DNA from: Candidatus Zixiibacteriota bacterium | GTDB taxonomy: Bacteria; Zixibacteria; MSB-5A5; JAABVY01; JAHJOQ01 | DNA length: 39,402 nt | Direction: 5' to 3' | Assembly: GCA_020053015.1 (NCBI GenBank) | Contig: JAGVNY010000069.1 | Coordinates: 1-39,402 of the forward strand | Shown: positions 7,815 to 15,434 of the stretch, piece after piece | Position numbering within the stretch: the stretch's first letter is position 1 | Layout: each line of letters opens with the position of its first letter | Notes under the pieces: model-generated | Told to the model about the DNA's origin: nothing | Seen by the model: only the letters and a program-made list of their open reading frames with translations | Databases searched by the model: none | Made by a program: the position numbers and the translations under genes

Positions 7815-8911
7815 CAACTTTTTCGAGCTTTTCTCAGGATACTTTCGAGCGCCAGAGCCTCTGATTCCGTGATTCCTTCGGTCGAGTTCGGAGCGAAATC
7901 CATCCTGCTGATGACTTCTGCCACGCGGAACTGATCAAGCCTACCATAAGTCAGAATCGTGGTGCCTATGTACTCGTGACCCAGATTCTGGCTGACAGCT
8001 CTGAAGTCCTCAGGGGTTCGACAGTAGCTGAGTGCAAGATGGGAAGCTGCGTGCCTGAAAGAATGAGGATTGTAGTACTTCAATCCTGCTCTCGATGCAC
8101 GGTTCCGCAAAATCTCACGGATGGGACCAGAACCTTTCCAAAACACCGGCTCAACGCTATTGGCGTTGAAAGTCAAGCTCACTGGGTTCTGAACGAGCCT
8201 GCTGCGCGGGAAAAGAGGGTCTCCAGCTCCGAAAAGCCGCTCTTTCTTCAAGTGTTCTGGCCAAGTCAGCACGCAGCTAAGCAGTTCTTCATCGAACTTC
8301 CAGAGATACGTTGTCATGGGCTTCCCAAACTTGGTTTGTACTCCCTTGCTTGGATGTTGAGAAACCTCCAGCTTCTCAAGTTCAAAGCATCCCAATGGCA
8401 GAGTCGCAACTGCTCTGTCTCGCATACCGCTAAGCAGCAGGAATGCGATCAGAGCTCTGTCCCTCTGGTCGATTTCCGTGAGCACGTCGATCGACGAGAC
8501 GAGGCTCTTGACATATTCAAGCCACGGATAATCTCGGGATTTCGGAGTCATCAGTTCCCGCACCTTCTTCTTGTCCAGTGAAAGATACGAGACTGAGTCA
8601 AGCTCGATTCTCGACTTGAAGCCTGGCTGGGTCGAAAGCCACTGGAAGAATGATTTGAGATGCCGGAGTGTGTGATAAGCGGTCACATCGCCAGCAATGC
8701 CGTTGATTCTCGCTCTTTCGGTAAGCCACTCTTTGAATCTCACGGCTTTACTCTGATTGTATTTCGCGAAATCCTCGTAACAACTGAACTCCTCCCAAAG
8801 GCTGATCGCCCTTTCAATGGCAACTATCGTAGAATCAGAGAATCCTCTGGCTTCTCTCAGCCAGATGACGTAGGCTCGTTTGATTCGCTCGTTGTGGATA
8901 TTTGCGGTCAT
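7811..8911 (-). CDS. Tyrosine recombinase / phage-type integrase
   Basis: The 366-residue protein carries the full tyrosine-recombinase catalytic set: Arg164 in 'LLLSGMRDRAV', His283-x-x-Arg286 in 'NPHSFRHAASH', His312 in 'LGHEYIGTTILTYGRL' and nucleophile Tyr322 in the same segment. An N-terminal SAM-like core-binding domain covers roughly residues 8-100. The enzyme breaks and joins DNA through a 3'-phosphotyrosine. The start ATG 8911 has GAGGAG upstream. It follows a zinc/HTH protein and a 64-aa protein on the same strand, forming a three-gene unit. Its sites are unknown; the inverted-repeat region at 9603-9734 just upstream of the unit is a candidate. Confidence 0.92.
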   Translation of the reverse strand: MTANIHNERIKRAYVIWLREARGFSDSTIVAIERAISLWEEFSCYEDFAKYNQSKAVRFKEWLTERARINGIAGDVTAYHTLRHLKSFFQWLSTQPGFKSRIELDSVSYLSLDKKKVRELMTPKSRDYPWLEYVKSLVSSIDVLTEIDQRDRALIAFLLLSGMRDRAVATLPLGCFELEKLEVSQHPSKGVQTKFGKPMTTYLWKFDEELLSCVLTWPEHLKKERLFGAGDPLFPRSRLVQNPVSLTFNANSVEPVFWKGSGPIREILRNRASRAGLKYYNPHSFRHAASHLALSYCRTPEDFRAVSQNLGHEYIGTTILTYGRLDQFRVAEVISRMDFAPNSTEGITESEALALESILRKARKSC

Positions 8912-8971
8912 GTCATTCGCTCCTCACTTAACACAATTCAAGACTGGTAAGCCGGTACGCTTTAGTCTTGG

Positions 8972-9409
8972 CTATTGACCCTCCATCGTCGCTTTGCCGT
9001 CAGTGCAATCTTCGCATGACACCACTGCAAATCGATTGAGTTTGCAGCCACAAACGATGCATATGCCTGTCCAGCTGACGATCATCTTTCCCCCACCGAT
9101 TTCACGCTTCGTCGGACCAAGACTGACTATTTCCGGACGCGAGAACCTCGCTGACTTGCACCTCGGACAGTAGAATTGCCCCGGGCCAAGCGAGCAACTA
9201 CACTTCTTTCTGAGTTTCCGCAGAAACGCCTTCACCACTTCACCCTTGAAAAGATAGGGCTTGCTACGCTCGTCAATTGGCTGGAGCCCAGCTGCGTGCC
9301 AGACTTGAATCGATCTCGAGTGTACGCCCAGCAACTTTGCCAATTCCTGAGATGTGTAACTCCGGTGACGGCGGATCAGCCTGATCCGGGTCGCGATTCT
9401 TCGCCTCAT
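8972..9409 (-). CDS. HTH plus zinc-ribbon protein of the tyrosine recombinase unit
   Basis: The start is taken as ATG 9409 ('MRRRIATRIRLIRRHRSYTS'), because it overlaps the stop of the upstream small gene as ATGA; the ORF-track start eight codons earlier would lengthen that overlap. The 145-residue protein has an N-terminal MerR/excisionase-like HTH ('YTSQELAKLLGVHSRSIQVWHAAGL'), then cysteine pairs 'CPRC', 'CIVC' and 'CEDC' that could form one or two zinc ribbons. It is likely a DNA-binding accessory or directionality factor for the neighbouring recombinase. That role is inferred from fold and position. Confidence 0.75.
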   Translation of the reverse strand: MRRRIATRIRLIRRHRSYTSQELAKLLGVHSRSIQVWHAAGLQPIDERSKPYLFKGEVVKAFLRKLRKKCSCSLGPGQFYCPRCKSARFSRPEIVSLGPTKREIGGGKMIVSWTGICIVCGCKLNRFAVVSCEDCTDGKATMEGQ

Positions 9410-9600
9410 ACCGCTCGCTCTCTCCGTGCCCATTCCTGAAGCAAGTCAAAGAACGCAGCGAGATTGGAACAGACTTGCTCATAGTCTGTCGCATCGAATC
9501 CAAGCCCAGCAAAGGAGTTCTGCACGACTGATGGTTCGCCGTTGGACTCTGCAGGATCTACCGCTTGGGGGGCTTTCTCGTCGCGTCGGTGACCGGACAT
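9406..9600 (-). CDS. Small hypothetical protein leading the tyrosine recombinase unit
   Basis: The 64-residue protein has a disordered, charged N-terminal half and a helical C-terminal half ('DYEQVCSNLAAFFDLLQEWARRE'). Its TGA overlaps the ATG of the HTH/zinc gene (ATGA), which argues it is real and translationally coupled. A weak GGAG lies about 13 bases before the ATG. I do not recognise a named family. By position it is a candidate accessory protein of the recombinase. Confidence 0.6.
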   Translation of the reverse strand: MSGHRRDEKAPQAVDPAESNGEPSVVQNSFAGLGFDATDYEQVCSNLAAFFDLLQEWARRERAV

Positions 9601-9602
9601 AT

Positions 9603-9734
9603 TCGAGCTTCGCTCCAGAAACTTCCAAGGTCCGGAAGGCGAGTCTGGCGCTGGAAGGACCTTCCGGACTGTGACCGCATTCGGTCAGTTGATCTCAAGG
9701 TCGCCAGACTCTCGAGCTTCCATATTCCTTCTGG
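9603..9734. repeat. Interleaved inverted-repeat element upstream of recombinase unit
   Basis: Several perfect inverted repeats occur in 130 bases. A/A' is GTCCGGAAGG (9630-9639) with CCTTCCGGAC (9660-9669). B/B' is GAGTCTGGCG (9641-9650) with CGCCAGACTC (9702-9711). C is TGACCG-CATT-CGGTCA (9672-9687). An outer pair is CCAGAA (9615-9620) with TTCTGG (9729-9734). The order A-B-A'-C-B' is interleaved like a pseudoknot. CGAGCTTC is also directly repeated (9604, 9713). No gene is visible here. It may be a recombination site or a structured RNA; the function is unknown. Confidence 0.65.
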
Positions 9735-9782
9735 TGAAAAATCACGGCGGGCTCGAAAAAGATGGATTCCGATGGGCGTACG

Positions 9783-9799
9783 GCCAATAACTCATTGGC
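9783..9799. terminator. Small hairpin downstream of the QueC-like gene
   Basis: GCCAAT-AACTC-ATTGGC forms a 6-bp stem with a 5-base loop, 60 bases past the QueC-like stop on the minus strand. No U-tract follows, so a terminator role is weakly supported. Confidence 0.25.
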
Positions 9800-9859
9800 T
9801 TGCAACGGAAAATTCTGTGTACTTTTTCGGGGAAAGACAGAGGGGACGGCTTGAATTAT

Positions 9860-11707
9860 CTACGGTTGCTTCTTGGAGGGGTCTACGATCTTGAAGTGAG
9901 CAACGTATCCGGTGTCGCGCTCGTAGTCCGAAATCGGGTTGTCTTCAAGCCCGAAGAACACTTTGAGGGTCTGCCGGAGAAGGTTGACTCTCTTGTAAGC
10001 TCCACCCATCGCTCTTGGATTGCTCCAGTTCAACTTGCCTTCCCCATCAGCGAATTGCCACAGCAGATCCCACTGCTTGTTGAGCGCATTCTTCTTACGG
10101 TTGTCACAGAACCCCATTGCATAACCGGTGTAGGTGCGACTAAATGATCCGACCCTGATTCTCACGGAGTCCACTGAAACCATCTCGATCGTGATGGCTT
10201 TCCAAGACAGGTCTGGCAGGGAAGGAAAGCGCGCAACCACGGGCTTCTTCTTCGACCTGGATTTCGGCTGACCGATCACCATCGCCAGCATGGAGTCCGG
10301 ATTCACCGTGCCATTTGCAATTGGCCTCGCGTGCTCCCTGATCTGCGTCTCGAGCACCGAACAGACTTGCCTGCCGTGTCGTTCGTGCAGTTCAAAGAGC
10401 TTCTTGGCCGCCTCTCCGGTCGTGAGCCCAAGATGGCGGAGGATATTGTGGGTCTGTCCGTACTTGGCGTAGAATCCGTCTATCCCGATTCTGGTCATGT
10501 CCTTTGCAAATCGCAGGTACGACTCTACCATCGTCCGACTTTCGGTATCTGTCAGAGGATCGAGCGGAAGTAGCGTTTTGTACGACGAGATCGGATCGAA
10601 CTCAGCGACCTGACAGAATTGCACAGCAAATCGTCTGTCGATACACTGCGAGCAGACACCGCAGTGGGTATTGATCGGCTCGCCCGTTCGAACATGCGCG
10701 CAGCTGTTGGTTGATCCAATTAGTTCCTTCATTCCGAGATCGCACAGAGTCTGTACGACCTCTGCACGAGTCTTCCAGATGAACGGGTTTGCTACCCTGA
10801 AGTCCTTCTGGAGCAGTGCACCGAGCAGGTCTGCGAATCCATGAATGACCTTCGGGTGTGTGGATCGGGACGCACGCGCCCCTTGAAGCTGCTCAGATAT
10901 TGGTAGGTTGAAGCTGACATAGCCGTTTTCGTAGAAGCTAACCTGGTTCAGACCGTGCACTTCGGCGACAACTGCCGCAAGCATAACGTACAAGAACGAG
11001 CGACTCCGCTGACTCGTGTCTCTTGTGAGGCGTTCACCTTTGTTCACCCACACAGGCACATGCAGCACTCTATACTGATGGTCCGTGACGCTCCGGAACT
11101 CTTCGAGTAGTTTAAGCTGTCTTTTGCACAGCTGAGGAGCTGGTCTGTGACTCACCAGGACGACTCTCCGGCTATTCTCAATCGTTGCCTGACACAGGCC
11201 GGTGAAAGAGTCCAGTCCGCCTGAAAACAGCATCACTTCGTCCGCCTCAAACCACGGCCTTCCCTCGTCGAAGTCGAAATACTGCTGAATGGGCACGTCT
11301 TTGCACAACTGCCTGAAATGGAACTCGTAGAAGTCATCGGACAGGAAGCTAAGCGTTGATCGAAGAAGTTTCCCAACTTCTTCCGAATTCCAAATATCCG
11401 GGTTCCTCACGGGAATTTCGAACCGGAAATCCCTCCTCCAGTCTCGGCCTTCGTGCGGAAGCGTCTTGCCTCCCCTTGAGACTGCTTGGTCGGCAGAATA
11501 GACATAGCTACCGACTTCAAGCATGTCCAGAAGCAAACTTGGAATATCCTTGGAGATTACCTTGCTGATGTTCTCCAATTTGAGATGAACGTTTTCCAAA
11601 TCCGGAAAGGTGCTGAGCCTGATAGGTCTTGAGCCGTCTGGAGGCTTCCCAGTCGGGCCGTCGGGGCCGCACCATATCCAGTTAGTCCTAACCACTCTGG
11701 ACAGCAC
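9860..11707 (-). CDS. QueC-like PP-loop enzyme (QatC-type, candidate defence protein)
   Basis: QueC enzymes use ATP through a PP-loop to make 7-cyano-7-deazaguanine. The PP-loop is 'FSGGLDSFTG' near residues 161-170, and a QueC-like zinc site is Cys336, Cys349, Cys352, Cys355 ('THCGVCSQC'). At 615 residues it is far longer than housekeeping QueC (about 220-240), with an N-terminal extension of about 150 and a C-terminal extension of about 230 residues, as I recall for QatC-type defence proteins. The segment 'FNLPISEQLQGARASRSTHP' also resembles that group. It starts at GTG 11707 (GTG 11695 is an alternative), overlapping the end of the Met-Gly gene by 20 bases, so they are coupled. No queD, queE or queF is nearby, which argues against a biosynthetic role. 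Confidence 0.8.
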   Translation of the reverse strand: MLSRVVRTNWIWCGPDGPTGKPPDGSRPIRLSTFPDLENVHLKLENISKVISKDIPSLLLDMLEVGSYVYSADQAVSRGGKTLPHEGRDWRRDFRFEIPVRNPDIWNSEEVGKLLRSTLSFLSDDFYEFHFRQLCKDVPIQQYFDFDEGRPWFEADEVMLFSGGLDSFTGLCQATIENSRRVVLVSHRPAPQLCKRQLKLLEEFRSVTDHQYRVLHVPVWVNKGERLTRDTSQRSRSFLYVMLAAVVAEVHGLNQVSFYENGYVSFNLPISEQLQGARASRSTHPKVIHGFADLLGALLQKDFRVANPFIWKTRAEVVQTLCDLGMKELIGSTNSCAHVRTGEPINTHCGVCSQCIDRRFAVQFCQVAEFDPISSYKTLLPLDPLTDTESRTMVESYLRFAKDMTRIGIDGFYAKYGQTHNILRHLGLTTGEAAKKLFELHERHGRQVCSVLETQIREHARPIANGTVNPDSMLAMVIGQPKSRSKKKPVVARFPSLPDLSWKAITIEMVSVDSVRIRVGSFSRTYTGYAMGFCDNRKKNALNKQWDLLWQFADGEGKLNWSNPRAMGGAYKRVNLLRQTLKVFFGLEDNPISDYERDTGYVAHFKIVDPSKKQP

Positions 11708-12467
11708 CCCTTCTGAATTCGCTTCTGATCTTCTTGAAAGCTACATGGGCGAATCGTGAGACAGACTCTTGCGACAGCCGTTCCTCATCTCTGGCGTTGT
11801 GGAACCAGCCGGGTGTGAACTCGTCGGTGATCCTGACCGTCTGTCGTATGTAAGTCTCGAAAGCCGTATTGAAGTCTGTATGCACTTCTATGTTCGCAAA
11901 TGCTTTGCCCACCCCCACATGGTTGGACAACTCTCTGCTGAGGTAGTAGCTCAGATACCTGTTCGTGAAAGTCACGAAGAACTCGTGCATCGTGTACTGA
12001 AGCCCCTTCCCCGTGAACTCACTCTTGATTGCTTCCTCCACCTGTGGACCAGACACAGTGAATATGTTGTGAGGCCCCAACATCGCCTCGCGAGTCATGA
12101 CCTCGATGAAGGAGTTCTTGGCAATCTCAGCCAAGTCGGACTTTGATCTCAGAGAGGCAAGCGATTTATCTGCGCGATCGCCGAAGCTCATCGCGTACTC
12201 GAAAAGAAACGCATCTCTGTCAATGGCGAATCCCTTGGACCGCAGGGCGTCGGTTGCTTCCCCTTCCTGGAAAGCATCTACCAGGTCGAAGATTGTCGTT
12301 AGAACGCGGGTGAATCCTTCATCGTAGGGGACTCTCTTGAGACCGGACTCAGCGGCATGCAAAGAGGCTCTGACGATTTCGGGAACTTCTGCACACTGCG
12401 AAAGCAGCTCCATCACCTGCTTCCACCGCACAGTCCGCGGGAGTGTGCCTAATCGCAAATGACCCAT
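11688..12467 (-). CDS. Met-Gly-starting partner protein of the QueC-like enzyme, function unknown
   Basis: The start is ATG 12467, because GAGGAGG lies 9 bases upstream and the N-terminus then reads 'MGHLRLGTLPRTVRWKQVME'. The track's 288-aa version adds 29 unsupported residues. The protein is 259 residues, mostly helical, with no signal or membrane segment. It ends in a basic segment 'RFAHVAFKKIRSEFRRG'. I recall similar proteins ('MGHxRLGxLPxT' start, 'RFAxxAxKKIRxELRR' end) beside QueC-like genes in defence loci, but cannot name the family. A glycine after Met would be exposed by methionine aminopeptidase, as in QatB, so it may be the substrate of the QueC-like enzyme (inference). Confidence 0.7.
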   Translation of the reverse strand: MGHLRLGTLPRTVRWKQVMELLSQCAEVPEIVRASLHAAESGLKRVPYDEGFTRVLTTIFDLVDAFQEGEATDALRSKGFAIDRDAFLFEYAMSFGDRADKSLASLRSKSDLAEIAKNSFIEVMTREAMLGPHNIFTVSGPQVEEAIKSEFTGKGLQYTMHEFFVTFTNRYLSYYLSRELSNHVGVGKAFANIEVHTDFNTAFETYIRQTVRITDEFTPGWFHNARDEERLSQESVSRFAHVAFKKIRSEFRRGAVQSG

Positions 12468-12479
12468 TGTCCTATTCCT

Positions 12480-12500
12480 CCTCAGTACGGAATTCTGAGG
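12480..12500 (-). promoter_or_regulatory. Hairpin overlapping the ribosome site of the Met-Gly gene
   Basis: On the minus strand CCTCAG and CTGAGG (6-bp arms, 9-base loop) pair so that part of the GAGGAGG ribosome site lies in the 3' arm. This could damp translation initiation of the Met-Gly gene. The stem is short, so the effect is speculative. Confidence 0.3.
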
Positions 12501-12532
12501 CCAAGAACGGCCAAAGGCAATCATGTATTTCG

Positions 12533-12555
12533 AGTGCCCCGGAACAGGGGGCACT
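12533..12555 (-). terminator. GC-rich hairpin after hsdS (terminator or attenuator)
   Basis: AGTGCCCC and GGGGCACT form a perfect 8-bp stem with a 7-base loop, 12 bases past the hsdS stop on the minus strand. No U-run follows, so it may only attenuate or protect the 3' end of the hsd mRNA. It weakens the case for full cotranscription of hsdRMS with the downstream pair. Confidence 0.45.
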
Positions 12556-12567
12556 AATGATCAGTGT

Positions 12568-14019
12568 CTACCTGGTTTTCGCACGACGACGCTCTGGCTC
12601 AGTCTGCCCGGTGCGTTTACCGGCGTTTACGCGACGCTTCCGAGTAGTGGCAGAAGCGTCCGCAGTCAATCTCTGCTCACGTATTCGCCTGAGAAGCTCT
12701 TCCGCTGGCTCATCATTCGGATCTTGAGGCACGAGTTCTCCGCGAAAGGCCTTTGCGAGAACCGACTGAGTGAGCTTGTCTACATGGGCTTTGGCTTTAG
12801 TGTACCGCACTTCGATCTGATCGGCGAACGCAAAGAATGCCTCGACGCGGCGGACGATTTCTTGTTGCTCACTATGCGGAGGAATCGCCACTGGGAACCC
12901 TCGCATGTCCTTGATGTAGATGGCTTGCTGCGCCGTCGAGCTGGATCGGGAAATCAAAGCGGCCAGGCTGTAGGGATTCTTCAGACAGAATTCAATCAAC
13001 CGGGGCATCACCAAGCTGCGATCAGGCTTGAACAGCAGAACACTCCCCATGAGACAGAAAGTCTCGTCAGTCTGAACCAGGCAAGCCCTGCCAACAGTGG
13101 CGCCGCGACTGACAACCAGGATGTCTCCCTTCTCGGGATTGCAGCGAGCGCGGGATTTGCGTGCGACTTCGTCACTGACAAACTTGGTCGCTGAGAAATC
13201 CAGGAAGTCATCGCGAACATCTTTGGCTGAAAGCAGAGGCACACCCTCGTGAGAAAGCGGCGGTGTCAGGTGTTCCCCGTCTGTTATTTTCGTACAGATT
13301 CGGTCCAAGCATGTAAGAATCCATGAATCGGGGATTTCGTGAAGTGCAGACTCGATATCCTTACCTGTCGCATCGTTGGACAGCCTTTCGATAACAGCAG
13401 GCGCGTGCCGCGTATCTGGCTGCCCTGCCCTCCAATCCTCCGTCAGCCTGCCTGAGCATGCAGCGGCAAGCACCGACTGACGGAATCGTTTCAGCAGCAG
13501 CGGAATCTTCTCCAGTCGCTTCTGGCAGGCGTCCACTCTGCCCAGCAGCTTCTCAAGCTTCGCGACAATGCGGCGCTGCTCAGGAAGTGGTGCGAGGAGC
13601 ACACTGAGTTGCTGCAGGTCCGTTTTGCTGATGGCGGTGAAAGTCGAACCGGTACCTTGTCGAGAAAGCCAATTCTCAATGCTCCTAAGGAAGTAAAAGA
13701 GGTATAAGCTGGGGATTTCTCCGAGCGGCCTAATAGCTGCCAAACCTCGACCGATGCAGGACTTTTCGCGGCATAGATTCGAAGGGCCAACAGGTGCACG
13801 AACCGAAACAAGAATGTCGCCCTCTTCAGCAACCTTGATGGGACGTGAACAGTGCTTTGCCGGTTCTGGGAAAAGGTGTCCGAATTCTGCTTTGCCCTGA
13901 TAGAATGGCAGTCCTTTGCCTTCACTGTTGTAGGTATTTGACGGGGGCGACTGCCCCATGATCAGTTCCGCAATTGCGCCAAGTTCGGTTCTTGCCCAAC
14001 CTTGCGGAAGCTCGCTCAC
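12568..14019 (-). CDS. hsdS: Type I restriction-modification specificity subunit HsdS
   Basis: HsdS recognises the bipartite DNA target for the type I complex. The 483-residue protein shows the two-fold organisation: target-recognition domain 1 ('LPQGWARTELGAIAELIMGQSPP' onward), a conserved helical spacer ending 'QSVLAAACSGRLTEDWR' near residue 195, domain 2 ('IPDSWILTCLDRICTKITDG' onward), and a second spacer 'QSVLAKAFRGELVPQDPNDE' near 430. Both domains carry a 'PLPEQ/PPHSEQ'-type end. A basic tail ('TRKRRVNAGKRTGQTEPERR') follows. The ATG overlaps the hsdM stop as ATGA. The target sequence cannot be predicted. Confidence 0.95.
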   Translation of the reverse strand: MSELPQGWARTELGAIAELIMGQSPPSNTYNSEGKGLPFYQGKAEFGHLFPEPAKHCSRPIKVAEEGDILVSVRAPVGPSNLCREKSCIGRGLAAIRPLGEIPSLYLFYFLRSIENWLSRQGTGSTFTAISKTDLQQLSVLLAPLPEQRRIVAKLEKLLGRVDACQKRLEKIPLLLKRFRQSVLAAACSGRLTEDWRAGQPDTRHAPAVIERLSNDATGKDIESALHEIPDSWILTCLDRICTKITDGEHLTPPLSHEGVPLLSAKDVRDDFLDFSATKFVSDEVARKSRARCNPEKGDILVVSRGATVGRACLVQTDETFCLMGSVLLFKPDRSLVMPRLIEFCLKNPYSLAALISRSSSTAQQAIYIKDMRGFPVAIPPHSEQQEIVRRVEAFFAFADQIEVRYTKAKAHVDKLTQSVLAKAFRGELVPQDPNDEPAEELLRRIREQRLTADASATTRKRRVNAGKRTGQTEPERRRAKTR

Positions 14020-15434
14020 GTCTCCACACCCTCTTCCTTTTCCACCAGTTTGATGATTTCCCGCAGTTCATCAACGACAGCTTCGAGTTCGGTTATTGCA
14101 TCTGCAGCCAAGTCCTGTGGCTCAGGGAGATCATCGGAGTCTTCCAGCGATTCATCTTTGAGCCAAGTGATGTCAAGCTTGTAATCTCGTTCTTTCACTT
14201 CACTGATGTGGAATTTGCGGAAGCGTCCTGCTTCACCAAGGTCCTTGCGCTTGCTCCGTCCGTTGGGGTCGGTTCCGTAACACGATTCGAACTCCGCAAA
14301 ATGTTGCTCAGACAACGGGCGTTCCTTCTTGGTGATTCCCGGCACATTGGATCGGGCATCGAAGATCCATACATGCTCAGTGGGCAGCCCTTTCTGAAAG
14401 AAGACGACATTCGCTTTCACCCCCTGGCTGTAGGGAGTGAAGGTGCCGCGCGGAAGGCGCAGGACTGTGTGAAGGTTGCAGTCTTTCATCAGAATCTCAA
14501 ACACTTCCCCCGCCTTGCCTTCGAAAAGGCAATTGTCCGGCAGCACAATCGCCGCACGTCCACCGGGCTTCAGGATGGTAAGAACGTGCTGAACGAAGTT
14601 CAACTGCTTGTTGCTGGTCTCGATCGTGAAATCATCGCGAGTGGGAGCCTGGTTTGCGCCCTTCGTGCCAAATGGGGGGTTAGTCAGGATCACATCAAAG
14701 CGCCTGCTATCGGGGACATCGTAGATCGAATCACCGAGGCTGATTTCCGGCTCCAATCCATGCAGAAAGAGGTTCATCAGGGCGAGTCTTCGAGGACGCT
14801 GGACAAGGTCGGTACCGAAATAGGTGCGATCCTTGACTCGCTCAGCAAGTTTCCGATCCATCGCACCGCCCTTGGTCTGCCCAACCAGCCACTTGTAGGC
14901 TTCAACCAGAAAGCCACCCGTGCCGCAGGCGGGATCACAGATCGTAAACTCCTTATGAGTCCGAGGGTCCGGTTTCATGCACCTTACAATGGTTCGGATC
15001 AACTCGCGCGGTGTGAAATACTGGCCTGCACCCTTCTTGCCCTCATTAGCTGCCTTTTCCAGCAGTCCCTCAAACGCCTCAGCCTTGATATCGATATCAA
15101 GAGCAGTCCATTCTGTTTCATCTATCAGGCCAATGATCTTCTTCAGGTTCACAGGATTGGTGAAGCGAGAAATCGCGCCCGCAAAGATGTCGCCGAGCAT
15201 TCCGGTTTGCTTGCCGAGAGTTCGCAACACATCCACATACTGATCTGCGAGCTCCGTGCCTGAATGGCTTGAGAGTCTCGGCCAATCACATCCCTTTGGC
15301 AGATCGACGCCGCGCTCATCGGCCATCTTGATGAAAAGCAAGTAAGTGATCTGTTCGATATAGTCGCCATAGTCGATTCCGTCGTGCCGCAGTGTGTGAC
15401 AGAATCCCCATAGCTTCTGCGCAACGTCAGTCAT
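14016..15434 (-). CDS. hsdM: Type I restriction-modification methyltransferase HsdM
   Basis: HsdM transfers a methyl group from S-adenosylmethionine to adenine N6 in the site recognised by HsdS. Motif I is 'DPACGTGG' (residues 167-174) and catalytic motif IV is 'NPPF' (252-255). The N-terminal helical domain 'KLWGFCHTLRHDGIDYGDYIEQITYLL' is typical of HsdM_N. At 472 residues it is of normal length. Start ATG overlaps the hsdR stop by 4 bases and its own stop overlaps the hsdS start by 4 bases, giving tight coupling across the operon. Confidence 0.96.
   Translation of the reverse strand: MTDVAQKLWGFCHTLRHDGIDYGDYIEQITYLLFIKMADERGVDLPKGCDWPRLSSHSGTELADQYVDVLRTLGKQTGMLGDIFAGAISRFTNPVNLKKIIGLIDETEWTALDIDIKAEAFEGLLEKAANEGKKGAGQYFTPRELIRTIVRCMKPDPRTHKEFTICDPACGTGGFLVEAYKWLVGQTKGGAMDRKLAERVKDRTYFGTDLVQRPRRLALMNLFLHGLEPEISLGDSIYDVPDSRRFDVILTNPPFGTKGANQAPTRDDFTIETSNKQLNFVQHVLTILKPGGRAAIVLPDNCLFEGKAGEVFEILMKDCNLHTVLRLPRGTFTPYSQGVKANVVFFQKGLPTEHVWIFDARSNVPGITKKERPLSEQHFAEFESCYGTDPNGRSKRKDLGEAGRFRKFHISEVKERDYKLDITWLKDESLEDSDDLPEPQDLAADAITELEAVVDELREIIKLVEKEEGVET

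Noticed and set aside
9860-12467. Canonical Qat (QatABCD) system
   Set aside because: Only a QueC-like gene is recognisable; there is no ATPase (QatA) or TatD-like (QatD) gene and the partner does not look like QatB beyond its Met-Gly start.
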